Source: CAWBRT01 sp963832365 (GTDB lineage Bacteria; Acidobacteriota; Terriglobia; Terriglobales; Acidobacteriaceae). From it: DNA of 64,000 nucleotides. The position numbers and the translations under genes were made by a program. Within the stretch, counting starts at the first letter, position 1. The number at the start of each line of letters is the position of its first letter. Location of the stretch: contig CAWHUL010000004.1 in the NCBI GenBank assembly GCA_963832365.1, positions 500,981 to 564,980 of the forward strand. The letters are read 5' to 3'. Of this stretch, positions 29,942 to 40,239 are shown in pieces. The notes under the pieces are model-generated. The model did no database searches, was not told the DNA's origin, and saw only the letters and a list, made by a program, of their open reading frames with translations.

Positions 29942-31258
29942 ATGCGGATATTGTTCTTGGCACACCGGCTGCCTTACCCCCCCGACAAGGGCGACAAGAT
30001 CCGTTCGTTCTTTGAACTCGAATCCCTAGGGGCACGACACGAGGTGGATCTCTTCTGTTTCTACGATTGTGCGGAGGATGCACAATACCTGGAAAAAGTC
30101 CGCAGTTATTGCCACTCCCTATATGCGGAACGTCTTAGCTGGACTCGTAGTCGCTTGACCGCGGCTAAAGCTTTGGTGACCGGCACTTCCTTCAGTTTGG
30201 GCTACTTCTACTCGGCGAGGATGGCGCAGCGGGTGAGGGAAGCGTTGAGTTCAAATGGTTACGATTTGGTCTTTGTGTTTAGCTCGTCGATGGCCCAATA
30301 TGTGGAGCAGGCGGTCACCGTGCCACGAATTCTCGATATGGTGGACGTCGATTCGGACAAGTGGCTGCAGTACGCTCGAAATTCCTCGCCTTTGCGATCA
30401 TGGCTGTGGAAACGCGAGGCGCAACGACTCGCCGCCTATGAGGATAAGATTGCAAGCGAGTTTTCGTTGACCTTGCTATGCACGGAGCCGGAGGCGGATC
30501 TGCTACGCCGACGGATGCCGAGTCCGAAGATCCAGGTGTTGAGCAATCGCGTCGATGAGACGTATTGGGATCCAGAGGCTGTCACCGTGACTCCCGAGAT
30601 CGCCGCTTGGCAGCCATATGTGATCTTCACGGGAAGCATGGATTACCTGCCTAACGAGGATGCAGTTCTCTACTTTTATCGTGAGTGCTTTCCTCATCTT
30701 CATTCCGCGGCCCCAGGAGTAAAGTTCGTTATTGCCGGCAGAAACCCCACCACAGCAATTCGCAAGTTAAAGGACGATCCAGCAATTTGTGTGACCGGAT
30801 CAGTGCCGGATATTCGGCCGTGGTTACTAGGGGCGTGTGCAGCTGTGGCTCCATTGCGAATTGCGCGCGGCATCCAGAACAAGGTTCTTGAGGCGATGGC
30901 CATGGGAGTGCCAGTAGTTACGAACACCAAAACTGCAGCGGCATTGCCTGAGTCTCTCGTACGTGTGGTGGCCATAGAAGATCAGGCTGTAGGTTTCGCA
31001 CGGCGAGTTGGTGAGCTGGCTCGCAGCCGCGACTCGCTTCCTTTGCAGCACGTGCGTGCTGCGGTGCTCGAGGCGCTGGGGACAGTGGCGGCGCGGAAGA
31101 GGCTTGAGAGCCTGCTCGCCGGTCCTCTTGATGTCACTAGGACAGCTGCACGAGGCCCTAACGCTGGAATCCGGCGCGTGGTTGAACATAATCTACCGAA
31201 ACATTCAGCGGGAGTTCATCAGCGGCACGCACTCCAGCGCGTATGGGATGAAGATTGA
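29942..31258 (+). CDS. Glycosyltransferase, PEP-CTERM/EpsH1-associated (stp1-like)
   Basis: A 438-residue GT-B-fold glycosyltransferase. The N-terminus RILFLAHRLPYPPDKGDKIR is the hallmark of the exosortase-associated Stp1 group. The C-terminal donor-binding half has VIFTGSMDYLPNEDAV and GIQNKVLEAMAMGVPVV. It adds a sugar to the lipid-linked repeat unit on the cytoplasmic side. The last 45 residues (from TAARGPNAG) look out of family and may be a read-through of an indel. Its stop overlaps the next start. Confidence 0.85.
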   Translation: MRILFLAHRLPYPPDKGDKIRSFFELESLGARHEVDLFCFYDCAEDAQYLEKVRSYCHSLYAERLSWTRSRLTAAKALVTGTSFSLGYFYSARMAQRVREALSSNGYDLVFVFSSSMAQYVEQAVTVPRILDMVDVDSDKWLQYARNSSPLRSWLWKREAQRLAAYEDKIASEFSLTLLCTEPEADLLRRRMPSPKIQVLSNRVDETYWDPEAVTVTPEIAAWQPYVIFTGSMDYLPNEDAVLYFYRECFPHLHSAAPGVKFVIAGRNPTTAIRKLKDDPAICVTGSVPDIRPWLLGACAAVAPLRIARGIQNKVLEAMAMGVPVVTNTKTAAALPESLVRVVAIEDQAVGFARRVGELARSRDSLPLQHVRAAVLEALGTVAARKRLESLLAGPLDVTRTAARGPNAGIRRVVEHNLPKHSAGVHQRHALQRVWDED

Positions 31259-32373
31259 TGCGTCAATCTAGTTCGGACCCGACCGCCGGCAATCCGCTGC
31301 GAGTCTGCCTGATTGCACCATTTCCTCCGCCGTACGGAGGAATGAGCATACAGGCGCAGAAACTCGCTACTTTGCTCCGCCGTGACGGCGTTGACGTAAT
31401 CACGATCAATGCGGCGGAGGATTGGACTGTGGTAAAGGAGTTGCCGGGTATTCGAACGATTGTACGTGAATTGCGTTACTTGTTTCGGCTCATGACGGGT
31501 ATTCGGCGGTCGACCGTAGTTCACCATTTAGCAGCATCGGGATTGTACTTCTTCTTAGTATCGATGCCCGCGGTCATCCTTACGCGACTGTTCGGGAGAC
31601 GTATGCTGTTGAATTACCGCGGTGGCAATGCCGACTCTTTTTTGGGGGCGTGGGGTTGGTTGGCGCTTCCGATCCTTCGTCTTGCCGACTTGGTCGCTGT
31701 GCCGTCCGCTTTTCTGATTAAGGTATTGGCATCGCACGGAATTGTCTCGCAACTGCTACCAAATATTGCAGACACCGAATCTTTCATGTTCCGTCGGCGA
31801 ACCCAATTCGCTCCACGCCTGTTAGCGACGCGAAATCTTGAGCCTATGTACAATGTGGAATGCCTGCTCCGCAGCTTCCGTTTTGTGCAGCAGAAGTTTC
31901 CGACCGCGGTGCTGGGCATCGTCGGGATAGGTTCGGAAGAATCCCGGCTACATCAACTCGCTAGCGACTGGCAACTGAACGTTGAATTCTATGGCGCTGT
32001 CCGTCCGCAGGATATGCCCGAGCTGTACGACCGCTTCGATATCTGCGTGAATGCTTCCAATATCGACAATTTTCCTGGCGCTTTGGTTGAGGCGGCATGC
32101 TGCGGTTTACCGATCGTGACAACCGCAGCCGGCGGAATTCCCGAAATGCTCGAAAATGGCCGTACCGGCTTCCTCGTCGGCCTAAACGACGATCGCGCGA
32201 TCGCGGAGAAGGTCATTCAGTTGATCGAGCACCCCGATCTCGCTTCGCAAATGGCGCAAAATGCTCAGGAGTGGGTCCGACAGTTTGCATGGGGTTCTGT
32301 GTTTCCGCAGTTACTACGGTTTTACGGCAGCGTACAGCCTGAGATCGTGCATGGTGCCGTCAGCAATCTTTAG
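31258..32373 (+). CDS. Glycosyltransferase family 4
   Basis: A 371-residue GT-B enzyme. The N-terminal half has the glycine-rich loop CLIAPFPPPYGGMSIQAQ; the C-terminal half has the donor-site block ASNIDNFPGALVEAACCGLP then GGIPEMLENGRTGFL. It is expected to use a nucleotide sugar to extend the repeat unit; the substrate is unknown. ATG 31258 overlaps the preceding TGA. The next gene follows after 7 bases. Confidence 0.85.
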   Translation: MRQSSSDPTAGNPLRVCLIAPFPPPYGGMSIQAQKLATLLRRDGVDVITINAAEDWTVVKELPGIRTIVRELRYLFRLMTGIRRSTVVHHLAASGLYFFLVSMPAVILTRLFGRRMLLNYRGGNADSFLGAWGWLALPILRLADLVAVPSAFLIKVLASHGIVSQLLPNIADTESFMFRRRTQFAPRLLATRNLEPMYNVECLLRSFRFVQQKFPTAVLGIVGIGSEESRLHQLASDWQLNVEFYGAVRPQDMPELYDRFDICVNASNIDNFPGALVEAACCGLPIVTTAAGGIPEMLENGRTGFLVGLNDDRAIAEKVIQLIEHPDLASQMAQNAQEWVRQFAWGSVFPQLLRFYGSVQPEIVHGAVSNL

Positions 32374-32380
32374 GAGAGGG

Positions 32381-33736
32381 ATGGGCTCGATCTATAGCAA
32401 ATTCGTTCGGCAAGTAGTTTTTCCCGTGCAGGAGGCCCTGAAACATCACTCCACCATGCGGCTTCTGCGCGAGATGGAGCGGGATCAGTGGCTCCAGGTA
32501 GGCGAGCTGCGTGAGCTGCAGAATCGGCGGTTTTTGGCTCTACTCGATTCGGCGCGCAGCAATGTACCGTTCTATCAAAAGCTATTTGCTGAGTACGGAA
32601 TTGATTCCGGAGCCATCCGCGATGTTTTCGATCTGGGTCGCCTGCCGCTGCTCTCGAAGGAGGTAATTCGGACTCATCTTGAGGAGATGCGCAGCCGGGC
32701 AGCAACGCGTGTATCGAAGTTTGCCACCGGCGGTTCGACTGGCGTGCCGCTGATTTTCTATCTGGGAGCTGCCCGCATTAGTAGCGACATCGCAGCTAGA
32801 TGGCGGGCGGAAGACTGGTTTGGTCTCGGCGTCGGAGATTCGGAGTTCGTCATTTGGGGTGCACCGATCGAATTGTCGAAACAGGACCGTCTCCGTAATC
32901 TGCGCGACCGCATCATGCGCACCCGGCTGCTCTCGGCTTTCGAAATGGATGCCGCGATGATGTCGCGGTATTTAGACCTGATCACAAAGAAGGGCTGTGC
33001 ACGAATCTTTGGATACCCGAGCTCGATTGCGCTACTCTGCGAGCATGCCCGCGAACAGGGTCGCGATTTGCGCCGGATTGGCGTTAAGGCCGTGTTTGTT
33101 ACCGCTGAGTATTTGTGGGAGCATTGGCGGAAGCTCATTTCTGAAGCGTTCGGTTGCCCGGTAGTCAACGGGTACGGCGGCCGGGACAGCGGGTTCATTG
33201 CACACGAGTGCCCTCAGGGGCGGATGCATATTACAGCGGACCGCCTGCTGGTGGAAATCCTCGATGATTCTGGAAACTTGTTGCCGCCGGGGCAATTGGG
33301 TGAAATTGTGGTGACGCACTTTGATACCCCGGAGATGCCATTTATCCGCTATCGAACCGGTGACATGGGTGCGCTCAGCCCGGAATCGTGTCCGTGTGGG
33401 CGGGGTTTGCCGGTATTGGAACGCGTTGAAGGCAGGCGTACTGATTTCATTGTTGCACCAGACGGCCGTACGATGCACGGACTCTCGGTTGTGTACGCTG
33501 TTCGCGAAGTCCCGGGGGTGCAGCAGTTTCAGATTCATCAGCGGACGGTGAACCAGTTCGACGTGCAACTCGTTGTTACCGAAGCATTCAAGAAGGAAAG
33601 TGTGACCGCGATCCGCGACGGCTTGCAGCGGAGACTGCGTGCACCCGTTGAGGTCGACATTCGTATCGTCGATTCGATTCCACTTGCTGCCAGTGGCAAG
33701 TACCGCTACGTCATTTCGGACGTGGACCGAAGCTAG
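32381..33736 (+). CDS. CapK/PaaK-like adenylate-forming enzyme
   Basis: About 451 residues, start ATG 32381 behind GGAGAGGG. It belongs to the phenylacetate-CoA-ligase/CapK group: NVPFYQKLFAEYGI, ATGGSTGVPL (phosphate loop), NGYGGRDSGFIAHECPQG, and FIRYRTGDMGALS. CapK-like members occur in capsule loci and probably activate an acyl group for polymer decoration. The acid used is not evident. It follows the preceding gene closely, while a 120-base gap separates it from the next gene. Confidence 0.85.
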   Translation: MGSIYSKFVRQVVFPVQEALKHHSTMRLLREMERDQWLQVGELRELQNRRFLALLDSARSNVPFYQKLFAEYGIDSGAIRDVFDLGRLPLLSKEVIRTHLEEMRSRAATRVSKFATGGSTGVPLIFYLGAARISSDIAARWRAEDWFGLGVGDSEFVIWGAPIELSKQDRLRNLRDRIMRTRLLSAFEMDAAMMSRYLDLITKKGCARIFGYPSSIALLCEHAREQGRDLRRIGVKAVFVTAEYLWEHWRKLISEAFGCPVVNGYGGRDSGFIAHECPQGRMHITADRLLVEILDDSGNLLPPGQLGEIVVTHFDTPEMPFIRYRTGDMGALSPESCPCGRGLPVLERVEGRRTDFIVAPDGRTMHGLSVVYAVREVPGVQQFQIHQRTVNQFDVQLVVTEAFKKESVTAIRDGLQRRLRAPVEVDIRIVDSIPLAASGKYRYVISDVDRS

Positions 33737-33858
33737 GCGGCTGCCCCGAGCTTATAGCCCGATTTGGAACGCTTTGCGACATAGTTGCTTTTCGAGAATC
33801 TCGAAGTTCAGAAGGGGGAGGCGCCGGAACCCGGAGCTGCCGGCGTCGCTAGTAGGTA

Positions 33859-35184
33859 ATGAGCACTGTACCCGAAACAAATACAACGCGGATGAGCCCA
33901 CCTTCCGGCACGAAATCGTTTCGGGTGTTGCATGTGCTTGATCATTCGCTTCCGCTATTGAGTGGCTATGCTGTTCGCAGCCGCAGCCTCATCGAAGCTC
34001 AGAGGAACATTGGATTTCGGCCTCTGGTCGTTACCGGCCCTTTGCACGAAATCGACGATGCCAATTCGGCAGACATGCAGTTAGAAGGCATTCAGTACTT
34101 GCGCACACCAATTCGCGGCAAATGGTTGCGGCAGGTACTCGCTAAGCGGACGCCAGTAATCCGCGAGCTTACGATCGTTCGTCTGCTGCAAAATCGCATC
34201 TCCGCTATCTTGCAATCGGAACAGTTCGACATCGTTCATGCTCACTCACCGTCCCTGTGCGGAATGGCTGCTTGGGCGGCCGCGCGGCGTCACTCTGTGC
34301 CATTTGTGTACGAGATTCGGGCATTTTGGGAAGATGCAGCTGTCGATCAGAAGAAGACGCAAGTATCGTCGCTCCGTTACCGCGTGAGTCGCGGCCTTGA
34401 GTACTTTGTTGCACGTCGGGCGCACGCCGTTGTGGGCATCGCGGCCCATATTCTGGACGAACTCGCAGAACGCAACTTGCCGAGAGCTAAACTGTTCCAC
34501 GTCTCCAATGGGGTAGACGCGTCACGCTTTATGCCGCGAGCACGCGATCAACAATTAGCGGCGGAACTCGGGATGGGCGACGAGCCCGTTTTCGCATTTT
34601 TTGGTTCGCTCTATCGCTATGAAGGGATTCCTTGGCTGGTGCGCGCAGCAGCGGAGCTACGCCGGCGCGGGTATCGGTTCCGCATGCTTTTGGCAGGCAA
34701 TGGCGAAGATCGTCAGGCAGTTATAGAGGCAATTGATGCGTGCCGAGTCAATGATTGTGTCCACTATCTGGGACAGATAGCGCATGACCAGATAACCCGT
34801 TACTATTCACTTACTGATATCCTCGTCTACCCGCGTTTGAGCGTCAGGTTGACCGAGCTGGTGACACCCTTGAAGCCGCTGGAGGCGATGGCTCAAGGCA
34901 AGAGTGTTCTCGGGAGCAGCGTCGGCGGTATCCGCGAACTCGTGCACGATGAAGATACCGGCCTGATATTCCGTGCCGAAGATATCGATGACTTCTGCCG
35001 GCAGGCAGCCCGTCTGCTCGAGTTACCCCTTTTGCGAGACAACTTGGCAGAGCGCGGGCGCCAATATGTTCTACACGAAAAGGATTGGAACGTGCTGGCA
35101 GCACACTACGCGAATGTATATGAATACGCGCAAGCGAGATTGCGTGATGGCGGACGCTGCGACCATGATTGTGCGGGCAAGTAA
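33859..35184 (+). CDS. Exosortase-A-associated glycosyltransferase (Daro_2409-like)
   Basis: A 441-residue GT4-type enzyme. FRVLHVLDHSLPLLSGYAVR, SRSLIEAQRNIGF and VTGPLH at the N-terminus match the group found only with exosortase A. The C-terminal half has VFAFFGSLYRYEGIPWLVRA and LVTPLKPLEAMAQGKSVLGS. It presumably adds a sugar to the repeat unit. ATG 33859 has only a weak ribosome site (TAGGTA), so translation may be low or coupled. Confidence 0.85.
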   Translation: MSTVPETNTTRMSPPSGTKSFRVLHVLDHSLPLLSGYAVRSRSLIEAQRNIGFRPLVVTGPLHEIDDANSADMQLEGIQYLRTPIRGKWLRQVLAKRTPVIRELTIVRLLQNRISAILQSEQFDIVHAHSPSLCGMAAWAAARRHSVPFVYEIRAFWEDAAVDQKKTQVSSLRYRVSRGLEYFVARRAHAVVGIAAHILDELAERNLPRAKLFHVSNGVDASRFMPRARDQQLAAELGMGDEPVFAFFGSLYRYEGIPWLVRAAAELRRRGYRFRMLLAGNGEDRQAVIEAIDACRVNDCVHYLGQIAHDQITRYYSLTDILVYPRLSVRLTELVTPLKPLEAMAQGKSVLGSSVGGIRELVHDEDTGLIFRAEDIDDFCRQAARLLELPLLRDNLAERGRQYVLHEKDWNVLAAHYANVYEYAQARLRDGGRCDHDCAGK

Positions 35185-35227
35185 ACTGACGAGTTGAGTA
35201 CACGTTTGAGTTGTTGTGGACAGGAGC

Positions 35228-36382
35228 ATGACATTGGCAGAGCGCGTCCGGATCATGCATGTTGTCAACCGTTTAGGCACGGGGGGAACGGAACTGACGC
35301 TTCTGCGCTTGTGTGCGGCACTCGACTCGAGCCGATTTGAGCATGTTATCTGCACGGTAGAGCCGGGCAGCTTGGATGCGGAAAACTGTGGTGCTCGCAT
35401 TGTTTGCCTGAATCGAAAGCCGGCAAAGGGCAGAGTGCTGATAGCGCAATTTGCAAAGCTGTTTGCGGCCGAGCGGCCAGACATTGTGCATTCGCGAAGC
35501 TGGGGTGCAATCGAAGCCGTTCTCGCCGCGCGTATCAGCAGAGCATGTCGGGCCAAGGTGGTCCACAGTGAACACGGAAGGGATCTGCAGACCATGCGCA
35601 TGCTTCCAGCGCGCAATAGGATCCTTCGGCGCATCTGCTACTCCTGTGCTGATTACGTTTTTGCTGTTTCTACCGAACTCAGAGATTTTTATGCTAAGCA
35701 AGTGCGAATACCGCCGAGGCGCATCGGAGTTATCCGAAACGGTATAGATACCGAACGCTTTCGACCTGATGCTATGGCCAGAAACCGCGTACGCTCTGCT
35801 GCTTCGTTGCGGCCTGAGACTATCGCGGTCGGTTGCGTTGGCCGGTTGGATCCCATTAAGGATCACGTGACACTGCTGAGGGCAGCTGAGATTGTCATAC
35901 GCCAGGGCGGCGATATAAAGGTATACATCGTCGGTGACGGATGCGAGCGACCTACGCTCGAGGCAATGGTGCGTTCGCGGCCCAGCCTTGCTGGGCGGGT
36001 AATTCTTACCGGAGATGTTCGCAATGTTTCCGAGTGGCTTAATGGCTTCGATGTGTTTGTGCTGGCATCGCTTTCGGAGGGGATGTCCAATACCATCGTC
36101 GAAGCCATGGCTGTCGGACTGCCCGTCATCGCTACCGCCGCCGCCGGCAACGAACTGCTTGAACAGCAGACTTCAGGCTTGCTTGTCCCGGAGAAGGACG
36201 AGGAAGCAATGGCCAAGTCACTAAGTTTATTGATTGCAGATCAGTCGTTGCGTGCAACTCTTGGCAGGAATGCTCGATTGCGGGCGCAAAGCACTTTCAG
36301 CATGCAAAGAATGGTTGAAGAATACACCCGAGTCTATGCCAGCTTAAGTAGCCAGGAGGGACGCTTCCAGTGCGGGACTTAG
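35228..36382 (+). CDS. Glycosyltransferase, PEP-CTERM/EpsH1-associated (stp2-like)
   Basis: About 384 residues. N-terminal IMHVVNRLGTGGTELTLLRL and C-terminal blocks VGCVGRLDPIKDHVTLL and SLSEGMSNTIVEAMAVGLPV identify a GT4 enzyme like the Stp2 group of XrtA loci. ATG 35228 was chosen; GTG 35216 in frame is possible. Its 3' end overlaps the start of the ligase gene by 13 bases, so the two are translated together. Confidence 0.8.
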   Translation: MTLAERVRIMHVVNRLGTGGTELTLLRLCAALDSSRFEHVICTVEPGSLDAENCGARIVCLNRKPAKGRVLIAQFAKLFAAERPDIVHSRSWGAIEAVLAARISRACRAKVVHSEHGRDLQTMRMLPARNRILRRICYSCADYVFAVSTELRDFYAKQVRIPPRRIGVIRNGIDTERFRPDAMARNRVRSAASLRPETIAVGCVGRLDPIKDHVTLLRAAEIVIRQGGDIKVYIVGDGCERPTLEAMVRSRPSLAGRVILTGDVRNVSEWLNGFDVFVLASLSEGMSNTIVEAMAVGLPVIATAAAGNELLEQQTSGLLVPEKDEEAMAKSLSLLIADQSLRATLGRNARLRAQSTFSMQRMVEEYTRVYASLSSQEGRFQCGT

Positions 36383-37717
36383 TTCTGACAACGGTGCTGA
36401 TCATCATCGTGCCGTTGAGCCTTTTTCGGCCGTTTTGCGGTGTTCTGGCATGGGCTTGGATTAGCTATCTTAGTCCCCACCAATATACCTGGGGATTTGC
36501 TCGGACGTTACCACTGGCAGAAATGGTTGCCCTTGCGACTGTTGTCGGAGCGTTTTTTAGGCGAGACTGGAAGGTACCCCCTCGTACCTAGCGAGACCTT
36601 TGTACTGCTCTTGCTTTGGGCGTGGTTCGCAATAACCACTGCGGCCGTCTCAGGGTCCGTTCTTTTTGCTCACCACTTCGCAAGCACGATCCTTGCTTTG
36701 AGCAGTGTCTCGAAAACCTTGTTCATGACGTTTGTCAGCATCGCGCTGGTTACCGACCGCACTCGCCTTCGTTGGTGGTACCTCGTAACTGCCGGCATCT
36801 TCTTGTTTCTCGCATTCAAGACCGCGATTTTCTCTATTGTCTCCGGGGGACAGTACACGGTATTTGGCCCGCCGCACTCGATGATGGCAGACAACAATGA
36901 CTTTGCACTGGCCATGAATATGGCGTTGCCCATGATGGTGTGTGTAGCGAAGACCGAAGGCTCACGTAGGCTTCGGCTGCTGTTTTGGCTTGGCGTCCCC
37001 ATGGGAATTACTTCGATTATATTTACATTCTCCCGGGGCGGTTTGGTCGGGCTAGCTCTTGTGCTCCTCGCATTTGCCGTGAGGTCGAGACGAAAGGTTC
37101 TGTCCCTAGTCATGCTTGCAGTGCTGGGAAGCGCCATTCTCATCCTAGTGCCGCAGAAGTGGACTGACCGTATGTCCACGATCTCAGAGGCAGCGACGAC
37201 CGACGCCTCGGCAAGGGGACGGCTCAAGGCATGGGAATTGGCGATCGACATTGCAATGGACTCCCCAACCGGTGGAGGATTTCAAACCTGGACGCCGACA
37301 GTTTACGAGAACTATGGCCTGTACACTACTGCGCTCGTAGCTCATAGTATCTATTTCCAAATGCTGGGTGAACACGGGCTTGTCGGGTTGGCACTCTTCT
37401 TGCTGCTATTGTTTTCCTGTCTGCTGAGTTGCTGGCGCTTAGGGTCCCGCTATCGCCGGCATCCTGAAGCAGGTTGGATTGCTGCTTACGCGGATATGGT
37501 CTTCATAGGCTTGTTGGCTTTCATGTCTAGCGGGGCCTTTGTATCACGGGCGTACTTTGACTTGTTTTACCAGCTCGTAGCTACTGTTATCATTCTAAAA
37601 TATTTAGCATATCAACAATATCGGGATGAACGGCCACAGTCTGTGAATCATCTGCGTGAAAAATATCCTGATGGTGCAGTCATCGCACCAGGGTTGAGAT
37701 TGAAAACGATATGTTGA
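36370..37717 (+). CDS. O-antigen-ligase-like membrane protein (XrtA type), frameshifted
   Basis: About 448 residues with about 10-12 membrane helices. The start at GTG 36370 has GGAGG upstream; the first frame reads SLFRPFCGVLAWAWISYLSP, the family hallmark. The frame shifts near 36578 at a run of five C (RRDWK to PLVPSETFVLLL). The large loop carries HSMMADNNDFALAMNM and TFSRGGLVGLA. Members are called putative O-glycosylation ligases or Wzy-like polymerases of exosortase loci. The homopolymer position favours a sequencing indel. Confidence 0.85.
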
Positions 37718-37779
37718 TTGGCTGCGTGACCACGGATACGGCATTCTTTTCTAGGGCACCCGAAAGAGGCGCTTAAAAT

Positions 37780-39651
37780 ATGTGTGGAATTTGTGGAATT
37801 GTGGAACCTGCGTGCCAACGCCCTATTCGCCCGGAGATACTGCATTTGATGGCCAACAGTATTGCCCACAGAGGTCCTGACGCAGAAGGATTCCACTTCG
37901 AAAGCGGGGCCGCGTTGGGACACCGGCGTCTGAGCATAATCGATTTGAGTTCCGGTCAGCAGCCACTTTCGAATGAAGACGGAACTGTTTGGATAGTCTT
38001 TAACGGAGAGATCTACAATTATCGTGAGCTGCGCACATTACTTGAAGGTCGAGGACACCAGTTCCGTACGCGTTCGGATACCGAGACGATCGTCCACCTC
38101 TACGAAGATGAAGGGGCAGGCTGCTTTGCCCGCCTGCGCGGAATGTTTGCCCTGGCGATCTGGGACCGCAAACGTCGGACGATACTGCTGGCGCGCGATC
38201 GGATTGGCAAGAAGCCGCTTTTTTATTCCTACGATGGCGGACGGGTGATCTTCGGGTCAGAGATGAAGGCTTTGCTCGCCGCTGGAGAGGTACAGCGGAC
38301 ATTGGACAATGCTGCCCTCGCAGACTACTTTACCTTTCTATACATCCCTTCGCCGAAGACCATTTATAGATCGGTTCGGAAGGTTCGGCCCGGGCATTAC
38401 ATCGAAATATCGCCGCGCGGGATGCATGAGCAGCAATATTGGGACCTGAGCTTTTCTGCAGTGGAGCAGCACAGTGAGTCCGACTGGGCCGAACGGATTG
38501 TCGCTGCTCTGCTGGACGCCACATCAATACGCCTGATGAGTGAAGTCCCGCTTGGCAGCTTTCTTAGCGGCGGCATTGATTCATCGGCAGTCGTCGCTGC
38601 CATGGCTCAGACCATGCATGGACCTCTTAAGACATCAACCGTCGCCTTTGATGAAGAGGAATACAACGAAGCGATTGCCGCGCGCGAGATGGCTGAGTTC
38701 GTAGGGGCTGATCATCACGAGTGCAGTGTCCATCCTTCCGCCATCGATATTGTTCATAAGCTTGCGTGGCATTATGACGAGCCATTCGCCGATTCCTCCG
38801 CCGTGCCGACCTACTACGTTTCCCACGCCACACGCAGACACGTCACAGTGGCTCTTTCCGGTGACGGTGGCGACGAGAGCTTTGCCGGATACAGGCGGTA
38901 CAAGCAGTTTATGATTGGCAATGCTAGACGGGCACGGATTCCAGAGTTCGTCCGTCGGCACGTATTGCGACCTTTTACGCGGTGGTATCCAGGCGAATTT
39001 GCGCCGCAGATCTTCCGCGGCGCTAAAACCCTTGAGAGTCTGGCATACGACCCACTAGACGCATATCTCGCGCTGATATCCGTGCCAGATTCGATTCGCT
39101 CGCAACTTTTTTCCAACGATCTGCGAGCGGTGCTGGCCGATTACGACCCACTCGAGCAATTCCGAGAACATTACCGCCGCGCAGATACAAGCGATCCGCT
39201 TTCGCGCATTCAGTACCTAGACGTGAAAACCTATTTGACCGACGACATTTGCGTAAAGGTGGATCGCGCCAGCATGGCCGTATCGCTCGAAGTTCGGTGT
39301 CCGCTCCTCGACCACAAACTCCTTGAGCTGGCGGCAAGAATTCCCTCGTGCTTGAAGTTGCGGGGCAGCGAAGAAAAGTACATCTTTAAGCGCGCGATAG
39401 CACCGATGTTGCCGGCATCGCTTCTTACGCGGAGTAAGCACGGCTTTGGTGTCCCAATCGCAGAGTGGTTCCGCGGCGAACTGCGTGACTGGGCACATAA
39501 TGCGCTGTTCGAACACAAGGACAGTCTGCTCAATGAGCCATATGTGCGCAAGTTGTGGAGGAGGCACCAATCAGGTTTGCAGGACAATTCGCAAATTCTC
39601 TGGGCTGTTACAATGTTCCGTTGCTGGCAAATGGAAATCGGGAGGATATGA
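37780..39651 (+). CDS. Asparagine-synthase-like amidotransferase (XrtA type), copy 1
   Basis: A 623-residue protein. The glutaminase domain has catalytic Cys2 (MCGICGIVEP) and GEIYNYRELR. The synthase domain has the PP-loop SGGIDSSAVVA and SGDGGDESFAGYRRY. It uses glutamine-derived ammonia and ATP to amidate a carboxylate. In exosortase EPS loci this group probably modifies a uronic acid or amino-acid substituent rather than making asparagine. It is the last gene of the long rightward operon. A second copy lies at 50 kb. Confidence 0.9.
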   Translation: MCGICGIVEPACQRPIRPEILHLMANSIAHRGPDAEGFHFESGAALGHRRLSIIDLSSGQQPLSNEDGTVWIVFNGEIYNYRELRTLLEGRGHQFRTRSDTETIVHLYEDEGAGCFARLRGMFALAIWDRKRRTILLARDRIGKKPLFYSYDGGRVIFGSEMKALLAAGEVQRTLDNAALADYFTFLYIPSPKTIYRSVRKVRPGHYIEISPRGMHEQQYWDLSFSAVEQHSESDWAERIVAALLDATSIRLMSEVPLGSFLSGGIDSSAVVAAMAQTMHGPLKTSTVAFDEEEYNEAIAAREMAEFVGADHHECSVHPSAIDIVHKLAWHYDEPFADSSAVPTYYVSHATRRHVTVALSGDGGDESFAGYRRYKQFMIGNARRARIPEFVRRHVLRPFTRWYPGEFAPQIFRGAKTLESLAYDPLDAYLALISVPDSIRSQLFSNDLRAVLADYDPLEQFREHYRRADTSDPLSRIQYLDVKTYLTDDICVKVDRASMAVSLEVRCPLLDHKLLELAARIPSCLKLRGSEEKYIFKRAIAPMLPASLLTRSKHGFGVPIAEWFRGELRDWAHNALFEHKDSLLNEPYVRKLWRRHQSGLQDNSQILWAVTMFRCWQMEIGRI

Positions 39652-39654
39652 TTA

Positions 39655-40239
39655 AGTATGTCTGTTTTTGAGCTTCACATCAAAAGCTATCGCACTTCGC
39701 CCATCTTCCCAGTCCGCTAAGCACGTAACCTGTCGATCAAGCCGGATCGGACCTTGGAGATCGCGGTTAAGATTGCGTTGAGCTTGCCTGGCGCACGCAT
39801 CGAGGTTTTTGGGCTGACGAACGTGCCGAAAGCGGGACGAGGAGCATAGGGAAGCGAGGAACACGGCCGTGTAGTATCGCTGGACGCTGCCAGGCGCGGC
39901 AGACCGCGCAGCAGGGCAGAAACCGAACCATGAAGCATCAATGCCTACGCAAACTGCGAACTTACACCCCCAGCGGCACAACGGCTCTTGATCAGAGATT
40001 CCTTAGTTAAGCCAAACCTTTCCGGACCAGCCCAGGCGGAGGGCGCGCGGAGGCGGTGTTCAGGAAATTCCGCAATTTTGGTTTGGACATGCAGGTTAAA
40101 TGACATATTCATATGCCAACTACAGAATGCGACTTCTGGCGACCGTGTTGCCTCACTCAGGAATGTTACCGAACCTTTCTGATGCGGCAGATGCCTGCCG
40201 GCGAAGCCGTCAGTTCCCATATTTTCTCCGACGCGTATG
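39655..40239 (+). other. Intergenic stretch with one short coding-like frame
   Basis: No complete gene is supported. A start-less frame at 39721-39849 reads NLSIKPDRTLEIAVKIALSL followed by PGARIEVFGLTNVP and has coding-like composition, but I do not recognise it. It may be the end of a decayed gene. Frames on the other strand look like shadows. Confidence 0.3.
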
